A stretch of DNA of 64,000 nucleotides from VRUE01 sp963718775 (GCA_963718775.1 OY970377.1:744001-808000); one strand, 5' to 3'. Shown: positions 37,038-45,724, counted from the stretch's first letter. The notes: generated from the letters alone by a model not told the origin. Translations and numbers: made by a program.

Positions 37038-38039
37038 TCACAATTTCTCGCTTCGGCTCCTGGCGAGGCGCTCACGACTTGCCTCTAGTCGTCCCTCGAG
37101 AAGCCACTCGATGCCAGGCTTCTCCGGCGTCGCGCGCACAATCATCTCGATCGATTCTCGGCGTGTTGGGAAATTTTCCGTCTTGGCGACAAGCGATCGA
37201 TCACCGGGGAGCCGGAGAAGTAGGGCAAAACTGGTGTAGTCGGGGTGTGACCGGATCTCCGCCGGGACAAAAACCTGCGCGGCCCACAGACCCATCCCAC
37301 GAGTATCGATCACGCATGCGCGCGACCCCTCAACGGAGGGCATCGAGACGATGAGCAACTCGTCGAGTGGCATCCTGCACTCGAAGTGAACCCATCGTGG
37401 CGGCTCGAGAAGGGCCACTCCGATAACGGAGTGCTCGTCAGACACGACCCGCAATTCATCGTCCTGTTCAAAAGGACTCGGAGGCGGCATCGAGCTGGGG
37501 GCCAACTCAAGCGCCGCTTTACGGGCCGCATTCTCCAACGCCATCACGGGATCTGGCTCCACTGAGAGCCCCGCTCCCCCGTGGCGTGCGATCAGCGCTC
37601 GACGGCCGCAATCGATCGATTTGATGCTTATGCGCAGATCTTCCTCATCGCGGTCGCTGAACGACGGTTCATCTCGACTGGCTTGGGCGCGCGCCGAGCC
37701 ATTCAACTCGCGAATGATCTGGTAGGAGCACGCCACCTCTCCCCAGATTGCGTCCGGCATCTCAGCGTCGGCAAAAACCGGCTCATACTCATCCCAGCGC
37801 GCGGTCCGCAGCTGATCCTCGGGATGGACCCACCACTGGCGCTGCAGTTCAACACCGTTTCGCAGCATGCACAGGTCCTCGTAGAGCTCCTCTTGGATGA
37901 GCCGCGACGCTCGCTTGAGCTCGCGCCGGCGCGCCCGCCTACCGCGTGAGACGTCGACGAACCAACTGGCCAGGCCGGTCACGAAGCCCCCGACCACTAC
38001 TCCTACAAGTCCAACCAACAGCTGCGACACCCGCTGCAT
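37038..38039 (-). CDS. Membrane-anchored protein of unknown function
   Basis: Not recognised. The 333-residue protein has one N-terminal helix (LLVGLVGVVVGGFVTGLASW) followed by a basic stretch RGRRARRRELKRASRLIQEEL and a large soluble part without Cys pairs or enzyme motifs. The N-terminal layout (helix then a charged helical segment) resembles small predicted sensor-like proteins often found alone in genomes. Its codon use is less GC-rich than its neighbours, so it may be a newcomer. It converges with the cupredoxin gene. Confidence 0.65.
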   Translation of the reverse strand: MQRVSQLLVGLVGVVVGGFVTGLASWFVDVSRGRRARRRELKRASRLIQEELYEDLCMLRNGVELQRQWWVHPEDQLRTARWDEYEPVFADAEMPDAIWGEVACSYQIIRELNGSARAQASRDEPSFSDRDEEDLRISIKSIDCGRRALIARHGGAGLSVEPDPVMALENAARKAALELAPSSMPPPSPFEQDDELRVVSDEHSVIGVALLEPPRWVHFECRMPLDELLIVSMPSVEGSRACVIDTRGMGLWAAQVFVPAEIRSHPDYTSFALLLRLPGDRSLVAKTENFPTRRESIEMIVRATPEKPGIEWLLEGRLEASRERLARSRSEKL

Positions 38040-38100
38040 ATACCCGGGTAGCGTCGATCGACGCAGGAAACCCTTAGGACGACTCAGCGATGAAAGTCAC

Positions 38101-38649
38101 TCAAATCATGAGAAGGCCGGCCGCCAGGCGCTGCGCGACCAGGTCGGCTGCTTCGTCGGGAGTCTCGCTGTCCAGGTCCACGGCGTTCTGCTTGAGGTCG
38201 CCGAGGTCCGCGAAGCTACGCCACAGCTGCTGGAGGACGTCGGGGTCGGTCAGCGGTTCGCGTTCGCGGCTCCGCGCCCTCGCCTCGCACGTGGCCAGCG
38301 GCGCTCGGAGCACTGCGTAGGCGACCTCGTGCCCCGCATCGTGGAGCGCGTCGCGCAGCGGCTCGAGAAACCAGCCCGGAATCACGATCCCGTCGACGAT
38401 CGTGAAATACCCGGCCTCCGCGTAGCCGGCCGCGGCGTCGGCGACGATCCGCATCACGTTCTGGTTCTGCTCGTGCGACTCCGGCCTCCAGGGCTCGACG
38501 TAGCCGGCGCGGATGAAGTTGAAGAAGGCATCCGACTCCAGATGGACGGCCCGAGTCGAGCGTTCGGCAAGGATCTCGGCCGTCGCGGTCTTTCCGACCC
38601 CAGGGGGACCGGTGACGATCAGGACGGGCGTCTTGCCTGACGCGGGCAA
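38101..38649 (-). CDS. P-loop nucleotide/small-molecule kinase
   Basis: The 182-residue protein has Walker A GPPGVGKTATAEILAE near residue 14, then RAVHLESDAFFNFIRAGYV in the place where such kinases bind their substrate, and a lid-like region EARARSREREPLTDPDVL. It resembles AAA/zeta-toxin-like and shikimate kinase-like proteins of unknown substrate. A TTG start at 38649 gives a normal length; no better ATG lies upstream of the P-loop. It follows the MaoC gene by 14 nt. Confidence 0.8.
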   Translation of the reverse strand: MPASGKTPVLIVTGPPGVGKTATAEILAERSTRAVHLESDAFFNFIRAGYVEPWRPESHEQNQNVMRIVADAAAGYAEAGYFTIVDGIVIPGWFLEPLRDALHDAGHEVAYAVLRAPLATCEARARSREREPLTDPDVLQQLWRSFADLGDLKQNAVDLDSETPDEAADLVAQRLAAGLLMI

Positions 38650-38663
38650 GAGACCGGCGCTCG

Positions 38664-39137
38664 TCAGCCGGCGGGCGCCATCACGCGGGTGACGCTGTCA
38701 CCGACGAAGCAGGGCTTCTCGTTGCCCTCGACCTCGAGGGTGAAGCGGGTGACCGACTGCCACCAGCCGCCGCCCACCTCGTCCACGGTGACGACCTCGG
38801 CCCGGGCGCGGACTCGGGAGCCAGCCGGAACCGGGGCGGGGAAGCGGATCTTGTCCCAGCCGTAGTTGACGCCCAGCGTGAAGCCGGTCGAGGAGATCAG
38901 CTCCTTGCGGAAGCCGTCGACCAGCGAGAGCGTGAGGTTGCCGTGGGCGATCGTCGTGCCGAAGGGGCTCTCGGTCCTGGCCCGCTCGACGTCGACGTGG
39001 ATCCACTGGTCATCGCCCGAGAGGGCGGCGAAGGTGTCGATGTCCTCCTGGGCGACGGTACGCCACTCGCTCGGGCCGATCTCCTGCCCGAGCAGCGACT
39101 GCATTCCCTCGACTCCCTGGACTTCGACGCTTGCCAT
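38664..39137 (-). CDS. MaoC-like (R)-specific enoyl-CoA hydratase
   Basis: Hot-dog fold protein of 157 residues. The hydratase motif is complete: IDTFAALSGDDQWIHVDVER then FGTTIAHG, holding the catalytic Asp and His. It is the short, one-domain form. Such proteins hydrate trans-2-enoyl-CoA to the (R)-3-hydroxy form for polyhydroxyalkanoate or odd pathways. The ATG at 39137 begins MASVEVQGVEGMQSLLG. An upstream ATG lacks a ribosome site. Confidence 0.88.
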   Translation of the reverse strand: MASVEVQGVEGMQSLLGQEIGPSEWRTVAQEDIDTFAALSGDDQWIHVDVERARTESPFGTTIAHGNLTLSLVDGFRKELISSTGFTLGVNYGWDKIRFPAPVPAGSRVRARAEVVTVDEVGGGWWQSVTRFTLEVEGNEKPCFVGDSVTRVMAPAG

Positions 39138-39240
39138 CGGCCGGCAGTCTAGCCGCAGGGCCAAGATTGGCTCATTTCGAGCCGGGCTGGCGTGAAACGC
39201 TCCTCAAGCGACTGAAACCTGTTGAAAGGGGGGAATGACT

Positions 39241-41367
39241 ATGAGAATGCACCAGCGTCGACTTCTAGCCCTCGTGGCAGTGCCGTGCGCCTTCTTGATG
39301 TTCCCCTCCTTCAGCACCGCAGCCCCGAGCTGCGCCGAAGGCCCGGAAACCGTCGGGACGACGATCGTCGGCACGCCCTGCGCCGACACGATCCGCCTGC
39401 CGCGCAGTGTCACCACCGTCCTCGGCGAAGGCGGCGACGACGTCCTCTACGGCCAGCGCGGCAACGACAGCCTCTTCGGCGGCGAAGGAGCCGACCGGCT
39501 CTACGGCGGGGTCGGCGACGACCGGCTCCGCGGCGGCCCGGGCGACGACCGGCTCTCCGGCGGGTTCGGCGCCGATTCCCTCGACGGCGAAGAAGGCAAT
39601 GACTTCGACCGTGGCGACGCGACGATCGACTCGCTCGGCGACACGGGGGGCGGCAGCGACACGCTCAGCTTTGCGACGGGCGTGACGCCGGGCTTTCCCA
39701 ACACGGGCTCCTTCTTCACCGACGCCGGCTTCCCGGCGGGCGCCGAGGGCCGCGGCGTCTACATCGACCTCGGCGACGACTTCGCCAACGACGGGCAAGC
39801 ACCGTCCGGCGGCGGTTTCGACGTGCCACTCGAACCGGCGACCGACTTCAGCGACTTCGAGACCGTGATCGGCACCCCCTTCCCCGACTACATCGTCGGC
39901 ACCGGCGGCGCGGAGACCTTCTACGGCGGCGGCGGCGCCGATCTGATCGACGGCGGCGGCGGGGGCGGCGACGTCGCCCATGGCGGCGCCGACGGCGACG
40001 GCTGCGTCGACGTCGCGACCGAGGACTGCGAGCTCTCCGGTGAGGAAATCGACCTGCGCGCCCCCGGCGCGATCGCCGTCGGCATCATGTCTCCGGGCGC
40101 CCCTGGGGGGCCGGCCGTCTACCTGACCGGCAGCGACAAAAGAGACCGAGTGACGGCAAGCTACGCGTCGGGAGCGGTCACCTTCACGCTGGCCGCGGGC
40201 AGCGAAGGCCAGTTCGAAGCCGGCACCGCGGGCGGCTGCGCAGCGCCAAGCGGGGGATCGGTCTCCTGCCCGGTGCCGGAAACCCCCGACTCGATCCTGC
40301 TCGCCGGCCTGGCGGGCGACGACGTCCTCTCCGCCCCCGGCCTCCCCGAAGCCGTTTCGGTCATCGCCCTGGGGAACGAAGGCGACGACTCCCTCACCGG
40401 TGGCGAGACCGAAGACGCGCTCGTCGACGGCGCGGGCGACGACACGGTGAACGCCGCCGGGCGCGACGACGCGCTGCCCAACAACGGTGGCGGCGACCAG
40501 CTCCACGCCGGCGCCGGCGAGGACCTCTTCATCTCCAACGCGGTCTGCGACGGCGACCTCCTCGACGGCGGCGGCGACCGCGACAACGCCAACTGGGCCA
40601 ACTTCGGCTCCGGCGTGACGATCGACATGGCCCAACACGTCGCCGGGCTGATCGGCCCTCAGGGCGAAGCGCGCTGCCCGAGCGCCGCTCAACTGACGAG
40701 CCTGCAGGCGATCGAGGACATCGAGGCAACCAACGGCGCCGACAACCTCCTCGGCGACAACGGGCCCAACCAGCTGCTGGGCCGGGACGGGCCGGACAAC
40801 TTCTTCGCCGGCGCCGGCAACGACCTGCTGCTGGCCAACTCCGAAGACTCCGACCCGATCAACTTCGAAGACTCCGACCCGATCGTCGACTGCGGCGAGG
40901 GCTTCGATACGGCGCTGATCGACTTCGCCCCGGTCGTCGATGGCCCGCCCGTCAACTGCGAGTCGGTCGAAGAACGCGCCCCGAACAGCTTCCGCCCGCC
41001 AGACACGCCAGCGGATCCGGAGCCTGAGCCACCGGTGACGGAAACTCCTCCTCCGCCGCCCCCCAAACCCCCGAAACCCCCCAAGCCAGACCGCACCCCG
41101 CCGGCCACCCTCCTGCGCCATCGTCCGGCGGCGCTGCTCTTTGCCTCAGGGCCACGCCGCCGCGTCTCCTTCGCCTTCGTCGCCTCAGAGCCCGGCGCCG
41201 GCTTCCGCTGCCGGCTCGATCGCCAACCATGGCGCCCCTGCCGCTCCCCGCGCGCCTATCTCGTTCTCCCCGGCCGCCACACCTTCCGCGCCTTCGCGAT
41301 CGACGCCGCCGGCAACCGCGACCGCACGCCGGCGACGGTCAGCTTCCGGGTCCGCTTCCGCTCCTAG
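39241..41367 (+). CDS. Secreted calcium-binding RTX-repeat protein
   Basis: The 708-residue product has a signal peptide (LLALVAVPCAFLMFPSFS then TAA), followed by RTX nonapeptides (GGDDVLYGQRGNDSLFGGEG and GADRLYGGVGDDRLRGGPG, around residues 60-120), further scattered copies to about 550, a Pro-rich hinge and a C-terminal 90-residue Ig-like domain (PRRRVSFAFVASEPGAGFRC and TFRAFAIDAAGNRDRTPATV). That end domain is common in secreted proteins of this lineage. It binds calcium and probably acts at the surface; no lipase or protease motif is seen. ATG at 39241 fits the GGGGGGA site better than the one at 39235. Confidence 0.85.
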   Translation: MRMHQRRLLALVAVPCAFLMFPSFSTAAPSCAEGPETVGTTIVGTPCADTIRLPRSVTTVLGEGGDDVLYGQRGNDSLFGGEGADRLYGGVGDDRLRGGPGDDRLSGGFGADSLDGEEGNDFDRGDATIDSLGDTGGGSDTLSFATGVTPGFPNTGSFFTDAGFPAGAEGRGVYIDLGDDFANDGQAPSGGGFDVPLEPATDFSDFETVIGTPFPDYIVGTGGAETFYGGGGADLIDGGGGGGDVAHGGADGDGCVDVATEDCELSGEEIDLRAPGAIAVGIMSPGAPGGPAVYLTGSDKRDRVTASYASGAVTFTLAAGSEGQFEAGTAGGCAAPSGGSVSCPVPETPDSILLAGLAGDDVLSAPGLPEAVSVIALGNEGDDSLTGGETEDALVDGAGDDTVNAAGRDDALPNNGGGDQLHAGAGEDLFISNAVCDGDLLDGGGDRDNANWANFGSGVTIDMAQHVAGLIGPQGEARCPSAAQLTSLQAIEDIEATNGADNLLGDNGPNQLLGRDGPDNFFAGAGNDLLLANSEDSDPINFEDSDPIVDCGEGFDTALIDFAPVVDGPPVNCESVEERAPNSFRPPDTPADPEPEPPVTETPPPPPPKPPKPPKPDRTPPATLLRHRPAALLFASGPRRRVSFAFVASEPGAGFRCRLDRQPWRPCRSPRAYLVLPGRHTFRAFAIDAAGNRDRTPATVSFRVRFRS

Positions 41368-41756
41368 ACCAGCCGCAACGGGGCATGACGCGCGATCGTG
41401 AGGAAGTCGGCATCCGCGCAAAGCAGCTCGGCGTCATTGCGGATAGCCACCGCGGCAATCAAGCAGTCGCTGAGCTTGCGCGGTGTCTCCCCGCCGCGGC
41501 GGCAGAGGCGGTAGAGCGTGGCAGCGCTCTCGTAATCGGCGGGGCCTTCAACCGCGAAGAACTCCAGGCCGAAGAGCAGGCGTCGCAGCCGGTCGCGATC
41601 ATCGTCGTCGCGAGCACCGGCGAGGATCTCCATGAGGACCACGTCGGTGCAGGCCAGCTCAAGCCCATCCCGCAGGGCGGTGCGCAGGCGCAGGTGGGAG
41701 CTGCTGCCGGTGGCGCGCAGGAACTCCACCCAGGCGGAGCTGTCGACGAGGATCAC
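41364..41756 (-). CDS. vapC: PIN-domain toxin (VapC)
   Basis: RNA-cutting toxin of 130 residues with the four acidic PIN positions: VILVDSSAWVEFLR, Glu in LMEILAG, Asp in LSDCLIAAVAI and Asp in LLCADADFLTIAR. Start GTG at 41756 overlaps the antitoxin stop (GTGA). Its own stop meets the RTX gene head on, overlapping by 4 nt. It is a complete module with its antitoxin and upstream operator. Confidence 0.92.
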   Translation of the reverse strand: MILVDSSAWVEFLRATGSSSHLRLRTALRDGLELACTDVVLMEILAGARDDDDRDRLRRLLFGLEFFAVEGPADYESAATLYRLCRRGGETPRKLSDCLIAAVAIRNDAELLCADADFLTIARHAPLRLV

Positions 41757-41965
41757 GGCTCGGGGATCTCTTCTCGCGAGCGAATCTCGCTGAGATCGCC
41801 GCCCCACCCCGTGCCCTCGGTGGCGAGCGCCTCCTCGCGGCTCATCGGCTCACCGACGAGCCGGCGCAGGGCCAGGTCAACGGCCTCACGCTTACTGCGC
41901 AGGCGGTAGAGACGGATCGCGCGGTCGATCAGCACGTCGTCGATCTCGATGTTCGTTCGCGTCAT
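41753..41965 (-). CDS. vapB: VapB-type antitoxin
   Basis: The 70-residue antitoxin starts MTRTNIEIDDVLIDRAIRLY, a ribbon-helix-helix fold that binds DNA as a dimer, followed by KREAVDLALRRLVGEPMSR and an acidic C-terminal tail that would wrap the toxin. The ATG at 41965 is chosen over an earlier ATG because it begins the RHH strand and lies just downstream of a perfect operator palindrome. Confidence 0.9.
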   Translation of the reverse strand: MTRTNIEIDDVLIDRAIRLYRLRSKREAVDLALRRLVGEPMSREEALATEGTGWGGDLSEIRSREEIPEP

Positions 41966-41976
41966 CTCGAGCGATG

Positions 41977-41994
41977 ATACACCTAGTGGTGTAT
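41977..41994. promoter_or_regulatory. Antitoxin operator
   Basis: ATACACC-TAGT-GGTGTAT is a perfect 7-4-7 palindrome, 11 nt upstream of the vapB ATG. Ribbon-helix-helix antitoxins repress their own operon through such sites. The palindrome is seen; binding is inferred. Confidence 0.7.
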
Positions 41995-42004
41995 GAACGT
42001 GCAT

Positions 42005-43333
42005 CTAGACCACCAGCCTCACTTCGAAGCTCGGCGCAACCAGCGCACCTGCCCCGCCGAGCAGAGCGAGGATGCGGCTGACGTAGGCCTGGGTCTCGGG
42101 ATAGCCCGGAACGCAACGGCACGCTTCGACGGGCGCGGGGCCGGCGTTGTAGGCGGCGAGGGCCAGCTGCGGCGAGCCAAGCTGGCGGATCAGGTCGGAC
42201 ATCAGATGGGCCTGCGCGTCGATGGCTTCGACCGGATCGAAGGGGTTGGCGAGGCCGTAGGCAGCGGCGGTGCCTGGAATGAACTGCGCAATGCCCTGCG
42301 CTCCCGCGGGTGAGCTCGCGAAGGGATTGAAGTTCGACTCCGCCATCAGCTGGGCGGCGAGCAGAGCCGCGGAAACGTTCCAGTGAGTGGCGGCATCCAG
42401 CAACGACGCTCGGAAGCGGGCGGGAACGAACGAGGGCAGGGCGCCGACCCCGGCGATGGCGCCGTCTCCCCCACTTGCGCCAATGGCGTTGCCGGCCTCC
42501 GAGCACGGTGGCGGGCCGGCCTCGAAGCCGTAGTGCCATGCCTCCCAGCTATAGCGCTGGACGAAGCCGAAGCGGTCGGCGTTGGCGGCCAGCCAGCCGT
42601 AGGCCGAGTCCGGCCCGAGATCGAGCTCGGTCGCGCAGCGGTGCAGCGACTGCCCAGGCGGCGCCACCCAGGTCGGATCGGGATGCGCGGCGAAGAGCGC
42701 TGCCTGTTCGGCATCGGAGCGAAAGCCGGAGACGACGATCAGGGCGAGTCCGGCCTGGGCTGCCGCGGCCGCCATCCGATCGTAGGCGGCAGCGACATCC
42801 GGTCGCATTCCCTCTCCCTGCCTTTCGACTAGAGGGCCGCTGTAGCCGCCGCCGGTCGCCATTGTCGACCCTCCGGTTGGGCTCGACGGGGCGCCGGCTT
42901 CGGCGACCGCGGACGCCTCGGTCTTCGCCCTGCCCGCGCCAACCTCGACGTCAGCGACGACAACCGCCTTGGCCCGAACCGGCGCGAACGAGCCCTGGTC
43001 GGGGAAGGAGAGTCGCAGGCGCGCCGTGCCCAGCCCATTGGCCTTGGCGGATTCGAGCGCCGCCACGCGTGCGCGCGCCAGGTAGGCGGCCTTCTCCAGA
43101 TGCCACGGGCTGGGCAGGCCGTTGGGCAGCGTCGCCGGCGAGAGCAGGCGCGGCAGGTCGTCGCGCATCGAGCGCGCCGCCGAGATCGCCGTCAGGTCAG
43201 CCGCCCGCTGCAGCCTTCCCTTGCCGGTCATCGCCCCGGCGATGGCGACCAGGGCCAGCGCCGCGACGATCACCGCAAATGCACCTCCCAGCGCCAGCGG
43301 CAGCGCCTGTCCGTTCTCGCTCCTCCTGCCCAT
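42005..43333 (-). CDS. TadG-like protein fused to DD-carboxypeptidase and lytic transglycosylase domains
   Basis: A 442-residue three-part fusion. Residues 1-150 resemble TadG/TadE-like proteins: NGQALPLALGGAFAVIVAAL as the membrane anchor and RLQRAADLTAISAARSM, the usual post-helix motif. Residues 175-275 are a VanY-type D-alanyl-D-alanine carboxypeptidase with zinc ligands in SLHRCATELDLG (His231, Asp238) and WHYGFE (His267). Residues 305-425 are an SLT lytic transglycosylase with catalytic Glu332 in AQLMAESNFNPFAS, GAQGIAQFIPGTAAAYG and AAYNAGPAPVE. It would cut both peptide and glycan of the wall from a pilus-type anchor, perhaps opening the wall for a Flp pilus. Confidence 0.88.
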   Translation of the reverse strand: MGRRSENGQALPLALGGAFAVIVAALALVAIAGAMTGKGRLQRAADLTAISAARSMRDDLPRLLSPATLPNGLPSPWHLEKAAYLARARVAALESAKANGLGTARLRLSFPDQGSFAPVRAKAVVVADVEVGAGRAKTEASAVAEAGAPSSPTGGSTMATGGGYSGPLVERQGEGMRPDVAAAYDRMAAAAAQAGLALIVVSGFRSDAEQAALFAAHPDPTWVAPPGQSLHRCATELDLGPDSAYGWLAANADRFGFVQRYSWEAWHYGFEAGPPPCSEAGNAIGASGGDGAIAGVGALPSFVPARFRASLLDAATHWNVSAALLAAQLMAESNFNPFASSPAGAQGIAQFIPGTAAAYGLANPFDPVEAIDAQAHLMSDLIRQLGSPQLALAAYNAGPAPVEACRCVPGYPETQAYVSRILALLGGAGALVAPSFEVRLVV

Positions 43334-43362
43334 CCACCGACCCTGCCGGGCCGCGACGCGCA

Positions 43363-43383
43363 CGTGGCGCGCTCATTCACGCA
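43363..43383 (-). promoter_or_regulatory. Shared upstream motif, copy 1
   Basis: CGTGGCGCGCTCA (43363-43375) followed by TTCACGCA lies 30 nt upstream of the TadG-like fusion gene. The same 13-mer occurs at 46429-46441, at a like distance from the first TadE-like gene, also followed by TCACGCA after 14 extra bases. It may be a common promoter element. Inference. Confidence 0.45.
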
Positions 43384-43393
43384 AGTCTGCGAC

Positions 43394-44389
43394 CTATCTG
43401 GAGCGGACGGCGTCGATCGTCTGCTTGAGCGTCTCGCGAGCGTCGTAGTAGGGCATCCAGTGCAGCTTGCGGCGAGCGTTCGAGGTGTCCATCAGCACCG
43501 GACGGCGCACCGCCTCGATCCAGGCCGTCTCGTCAGGCAGGAAGGGCATCAGCGCCACCGCCTCGGCCGTAGCGCTGACCGCCAGATGGGGCGCCGGCAC
43601 GGCGTGCCAGCCGAGCGCGTGGGCGAGGTCAGTGATCGTCAGCCGCCCGGGCCCGGCGAGGTTGTAGACGCCCGGCTCGGCGTGGCCGATCACCGCCGCA
43701 CAGAGAGCCGCGGCGACGTCGTCGTGGTGGACGAGCTGGAACGGCACGCCAGGATCGGGCAGCACCGGCCGCAGATCGGGCACCTTGCCGAGCGCCCAGC
43801 GCAGCGGCCCCGGAATCCGCTGGCCGAGCGCCAGCAGCGGGATCAGGTCGAGCAGCAACGTCGCTTCCGGACCGGCGACGATGCAGGGGCGGAAGACGTA
43901 GGCCTCGGTTTCGGAGTCCTCGAGCGCCTCGGACAGCTCCGCCTCGACCGCGGCCTTGTGGGCCGCGTAGGGATGCCGAGAGCTGCCCTGCAGGGGCTCG
44001 TCCTCCTCGAGCAGATCCGGCATGCCGCGGCGAAAGCCGTAGGCGGCAACTGAGGAGGTGTAGACGAGCCGCTTGGCTCCGGCGGCAGCGGCCGCCTCGA
44101 AGACGTTGCGCGAACCGGTCAGGTTGACCTCGCGGCTCGCCTTGTCTCCGGCGACGATCGCGAAAGCGAGGTGGACGACGACGTCGGCGCCCTCGACCAG
44201 ATCGTCGACCGCCTCGCGGTCGAGCACGTCGCCGCGCCGGTACTCGGTCTTCTCCCAGCCCTGCCCGGCGAGGTCGAACGGGCGCCGAGCCATGCCGATC
44301 ACCCGCTCGACATCGGGCATCCGCTCGAGAGCGGAGATGAACGCCCTGCCGATCTCCCCGGTCGGCCCGGTGACTGCGACGGTCAGCAT
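43394..44389 (-). CDS. NAD-dependent epimerase/dehydratase family protein
   Basis: Extended SDR of 331 residues. Nucleotide motif VAVTGPTGEIGRAFI at residues 4-18, TSSVAAYG as catalytic Ser region and YAAHK as the YxxxK pair. C-terminal part has YNLAGPGRLTITDLA and a substrate domain as in UDP-sugar epimerases, although the specific sugar is unknown. It lies between the TadG-like fusion and the second toxin-antitoxin pair. Confidence 0.9.
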   Translation of the reverse strand: MLTVAVTGPTGEIGRAFISALERMPDVERVIGMARRPFDLAGQGWEKTEYRRGDVLDREAVDDLVEGADVVVHLAFAIVAGDKASREVNLTGSRNVFEAAAAAGAKRLVYTSSVAAYGFRRGMPDLLEEDEPLQGSSRHPYAAHKAAVEAELSEALEDSETEAYVFRPCIVAGPEATLLLDLIPLLALGQRIPGPLRWALGKVPDLRPVLPDPGVPFQLVHHDDVAAALCAAVIGHAEPGVYNLAGPGRLTITDLAHALGWHAVPAPHLAVSATAEAVALMPFLPDETAWIEAVRRPVLMDTSNARRKLHWMPYYDARETLKQTIDAVRSR

Positions 44390-44444
44390 GCGGCGATTCT
44401 CGCGAAATGCGGCGGCGGACGGTTCGCCGACCGGCGATCGCCCC

Positions 44445-44852
44445 TCAGGCGACGACGGCGACGATCTCGATCAGATCCTCGAGGCCACGGAGATCCTTCG
44501 CGTTGCGCGTGTATAGCGGCAGGTCGTGAGCCAGCGCAGTCGCGGCGATCATCAGGTCGACGGCGCGAGCGTCGCGGGGCTTTCGGCCAGCAGCACCGAC
44601 CGCTGCGTAGATCCGTCCATAGGCTCGGGCGCAAGGAGGCTCGAAAGGCAGGGTTTCGAAGTTCGCCTCAACGTGCTGAAGCTGTAGTTGGCGCCGGGCC
44701 CGAGTGATCTCGTCACTCGCCGAATGAGGCCCGGCGGTCAGCTCCGCAAGGGTCAGTGCCGAGATCGCGATCTCGCTTGGAAGCCGGGTGAGATCGAGTG
44801 AGCCCAGGTCCACCGCGACCGACGTGTCGAGCAAGCCGCGATCGCCCGGCAA
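44445..44852 (-). CDS. PIN-domain toxin (VapC family), second module
   Basis: A 135-residue PIN protein with GLLDTSVAVDLGSLD, Glu in LTLAELTAG, Asp in DARAVDLMIAATALAHDLPLY and the last acidic residue in TRNAKDLRGL. No ATG or GTG is suitably placed; a TTG at 44852 directly after the antitoxin stop gives a good length. It works with the Phd-type antitoxin upstream. A longer upstream frame overlaps the antitoxin and is not real. Confidence 0.85.
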   Translation of the reverse strand: MPGDRGLLDTSVAVDLGSLDLTRLPSEIAISALTLAELTAGPHSASDEITRARRQLQLQHVEANFETLPFEPPCARAYGRIYAAVGAAGRKPRDARAVDLMIAATALAHDLPLYTRNAKDLRGLEDLIEIVAVVA

Positions 44853-44853
44853 A

Positions 44854-45108
44854 TCAGAAGCGAGGCGTAGGGTCCTGATCGACGACCGCGTCGAGGTCTG
44901 CCCGAAGCTCCTCGTAGTCGATGCTCGGGACGTTCTTGAAGGCAGCGACAATCTGCTTCGTCGGTACAAACTGACGGCGAAGGTAGGGCCGCAGCTCACC
45001 GACCGGCTTCCCGTTGCGGGTCACGATGAAGTCCTCGCCGGCGTCGAGCGCCCTCATCACCTCGCCGCTGTTGTTGCGCAGTTCGCGCTGGGTCAGCTTC
45101 CGCGTCAT
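44854..45108 (-). CDS. Phd/YefM-type antitoxin
   Basis: The 84-residue protein begins MTRKLTQRELRNNSGEVMR then ALDAGEDFIVTRNGKPVGEL, the Phd/YefM fold, and ends with an acidic tail. It is encoded just before the PIN toxin. Its first 113 nt overlap, in another frame, the 3' end of the CpaE-like gene, suggesting that the module was inserted there. Confidence 0.88.
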   Translation of the reverse strand: MTRKLTQRELRNNSGEVMRALDAGEDFIVTRNGKPVGELRPYLRRQFVPTKQIVAAFKNVPSIDYEELRADLDAVVDQDPTPRF

Positions 45109-45724
45109 CGAGTTCACTGTAGCACGGGTGCTCCACTGAAATTTCGCTTTCCAAAAGGGATTGGAGCAAGGAAGACGGGAGGCCGCCCGACACCCCAAGC
45201 GGCATAACGCCGAACAGCGCCCGGCGTGCCGGGACCCACGCAAGGGGGCGCTTCAAGACTTTTGTACGCAGACCACGGTCGACCAGATCGCGGACCACAA
45301 GAGCAGCGAGCGGACGGTCACTGCCGAGATCGGCTCGCAACATCGCACCGGTAGGCCGCACGCCGGTCTCGGCAAGCGCCTCCTGAAGCCGGGCGGGCGG
45401 CAGGTGGACGACGGCAACCGAGTCGCGGACCAGCGGCAGCGCCGCGCGTACGCTCTCGAAATCCGGCGGATCGTCGCCGACGGCGAGATGGCAGGTCTGA
45501 CCGCGCGAGGCGGCGCGCTGTTGGGGAAGGTGGACTGCCAAGCGCTCCTCGAGCTGACGGGCGCCGGCCGAGGCGACCAGGGTCGGCCGCGGTGGGCGAC
45601 CGCCGACGTCGATCAGCAGGCCGGGCCGATCGGGCTCGGACCCCGCGCAGGCAAGTGCCGCGGCTGCCGCCTTGGAGCCGCCGGCCTCGCCGACGGCCGT
45701 CACCAAGATCACCCGGCCGCTCAT
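44996..45724 (-). CDS. CpaE-like P-loop protein of a Tad locus, C-terminus altered
   Basis: The product (242 residues as read) starts VILVTAVGEAGGSKAAAAAL, a Walker A-like start without the usual lysine place, then RPGLLIDVGGRPPRPTLVAS and SVAVVHLPPARLQEALAE. This matches short CpaE/MinD-like proteins that accompany TadE genes. Its ATG overlaps the upstream TadE-like stop (ATGA). From about residue 205 the sequence turns into a low-complexity Arg/Gln/Asp run that is only a frame-shifted reading of the Phd antitoxin gene, so the natural C-terminus seems lost. Confidence 0.65.
   Translation of the reverse strand: MSGRVILVTAVGEAGGSKAAAAALACAGSEPDRPGLLIDVGGRPPRPTLVASAGARQLEERLAVHLPQQRAASRGQTCHLAVGDDPPDFESVRAALPLVRDSVAVVHLPPARLQEALAETGVRPTGAMLRADLGSDRPLAALVVRDLVDRGLRTKVLKRPLAWVPARRALFGVMPLGVSGGLPSSLLQSLLESEISVEHPCYSELDDAEADPARTAQQQRRGDEGARRRRGLHRDPQREAGR

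Noticed and set aside
39265..41121. A long minus-strand frame opposite the RTX gene
   Set aside because: It is a GC-driven mirror of the repeats, rich in Arg, Val and Gly without any domain.
44445..44999. A 184-codon start for the second PIN toxin
   Set aside because: The first 49 codons overlap the antitoxin gene in another frame and show no PIN likeness.
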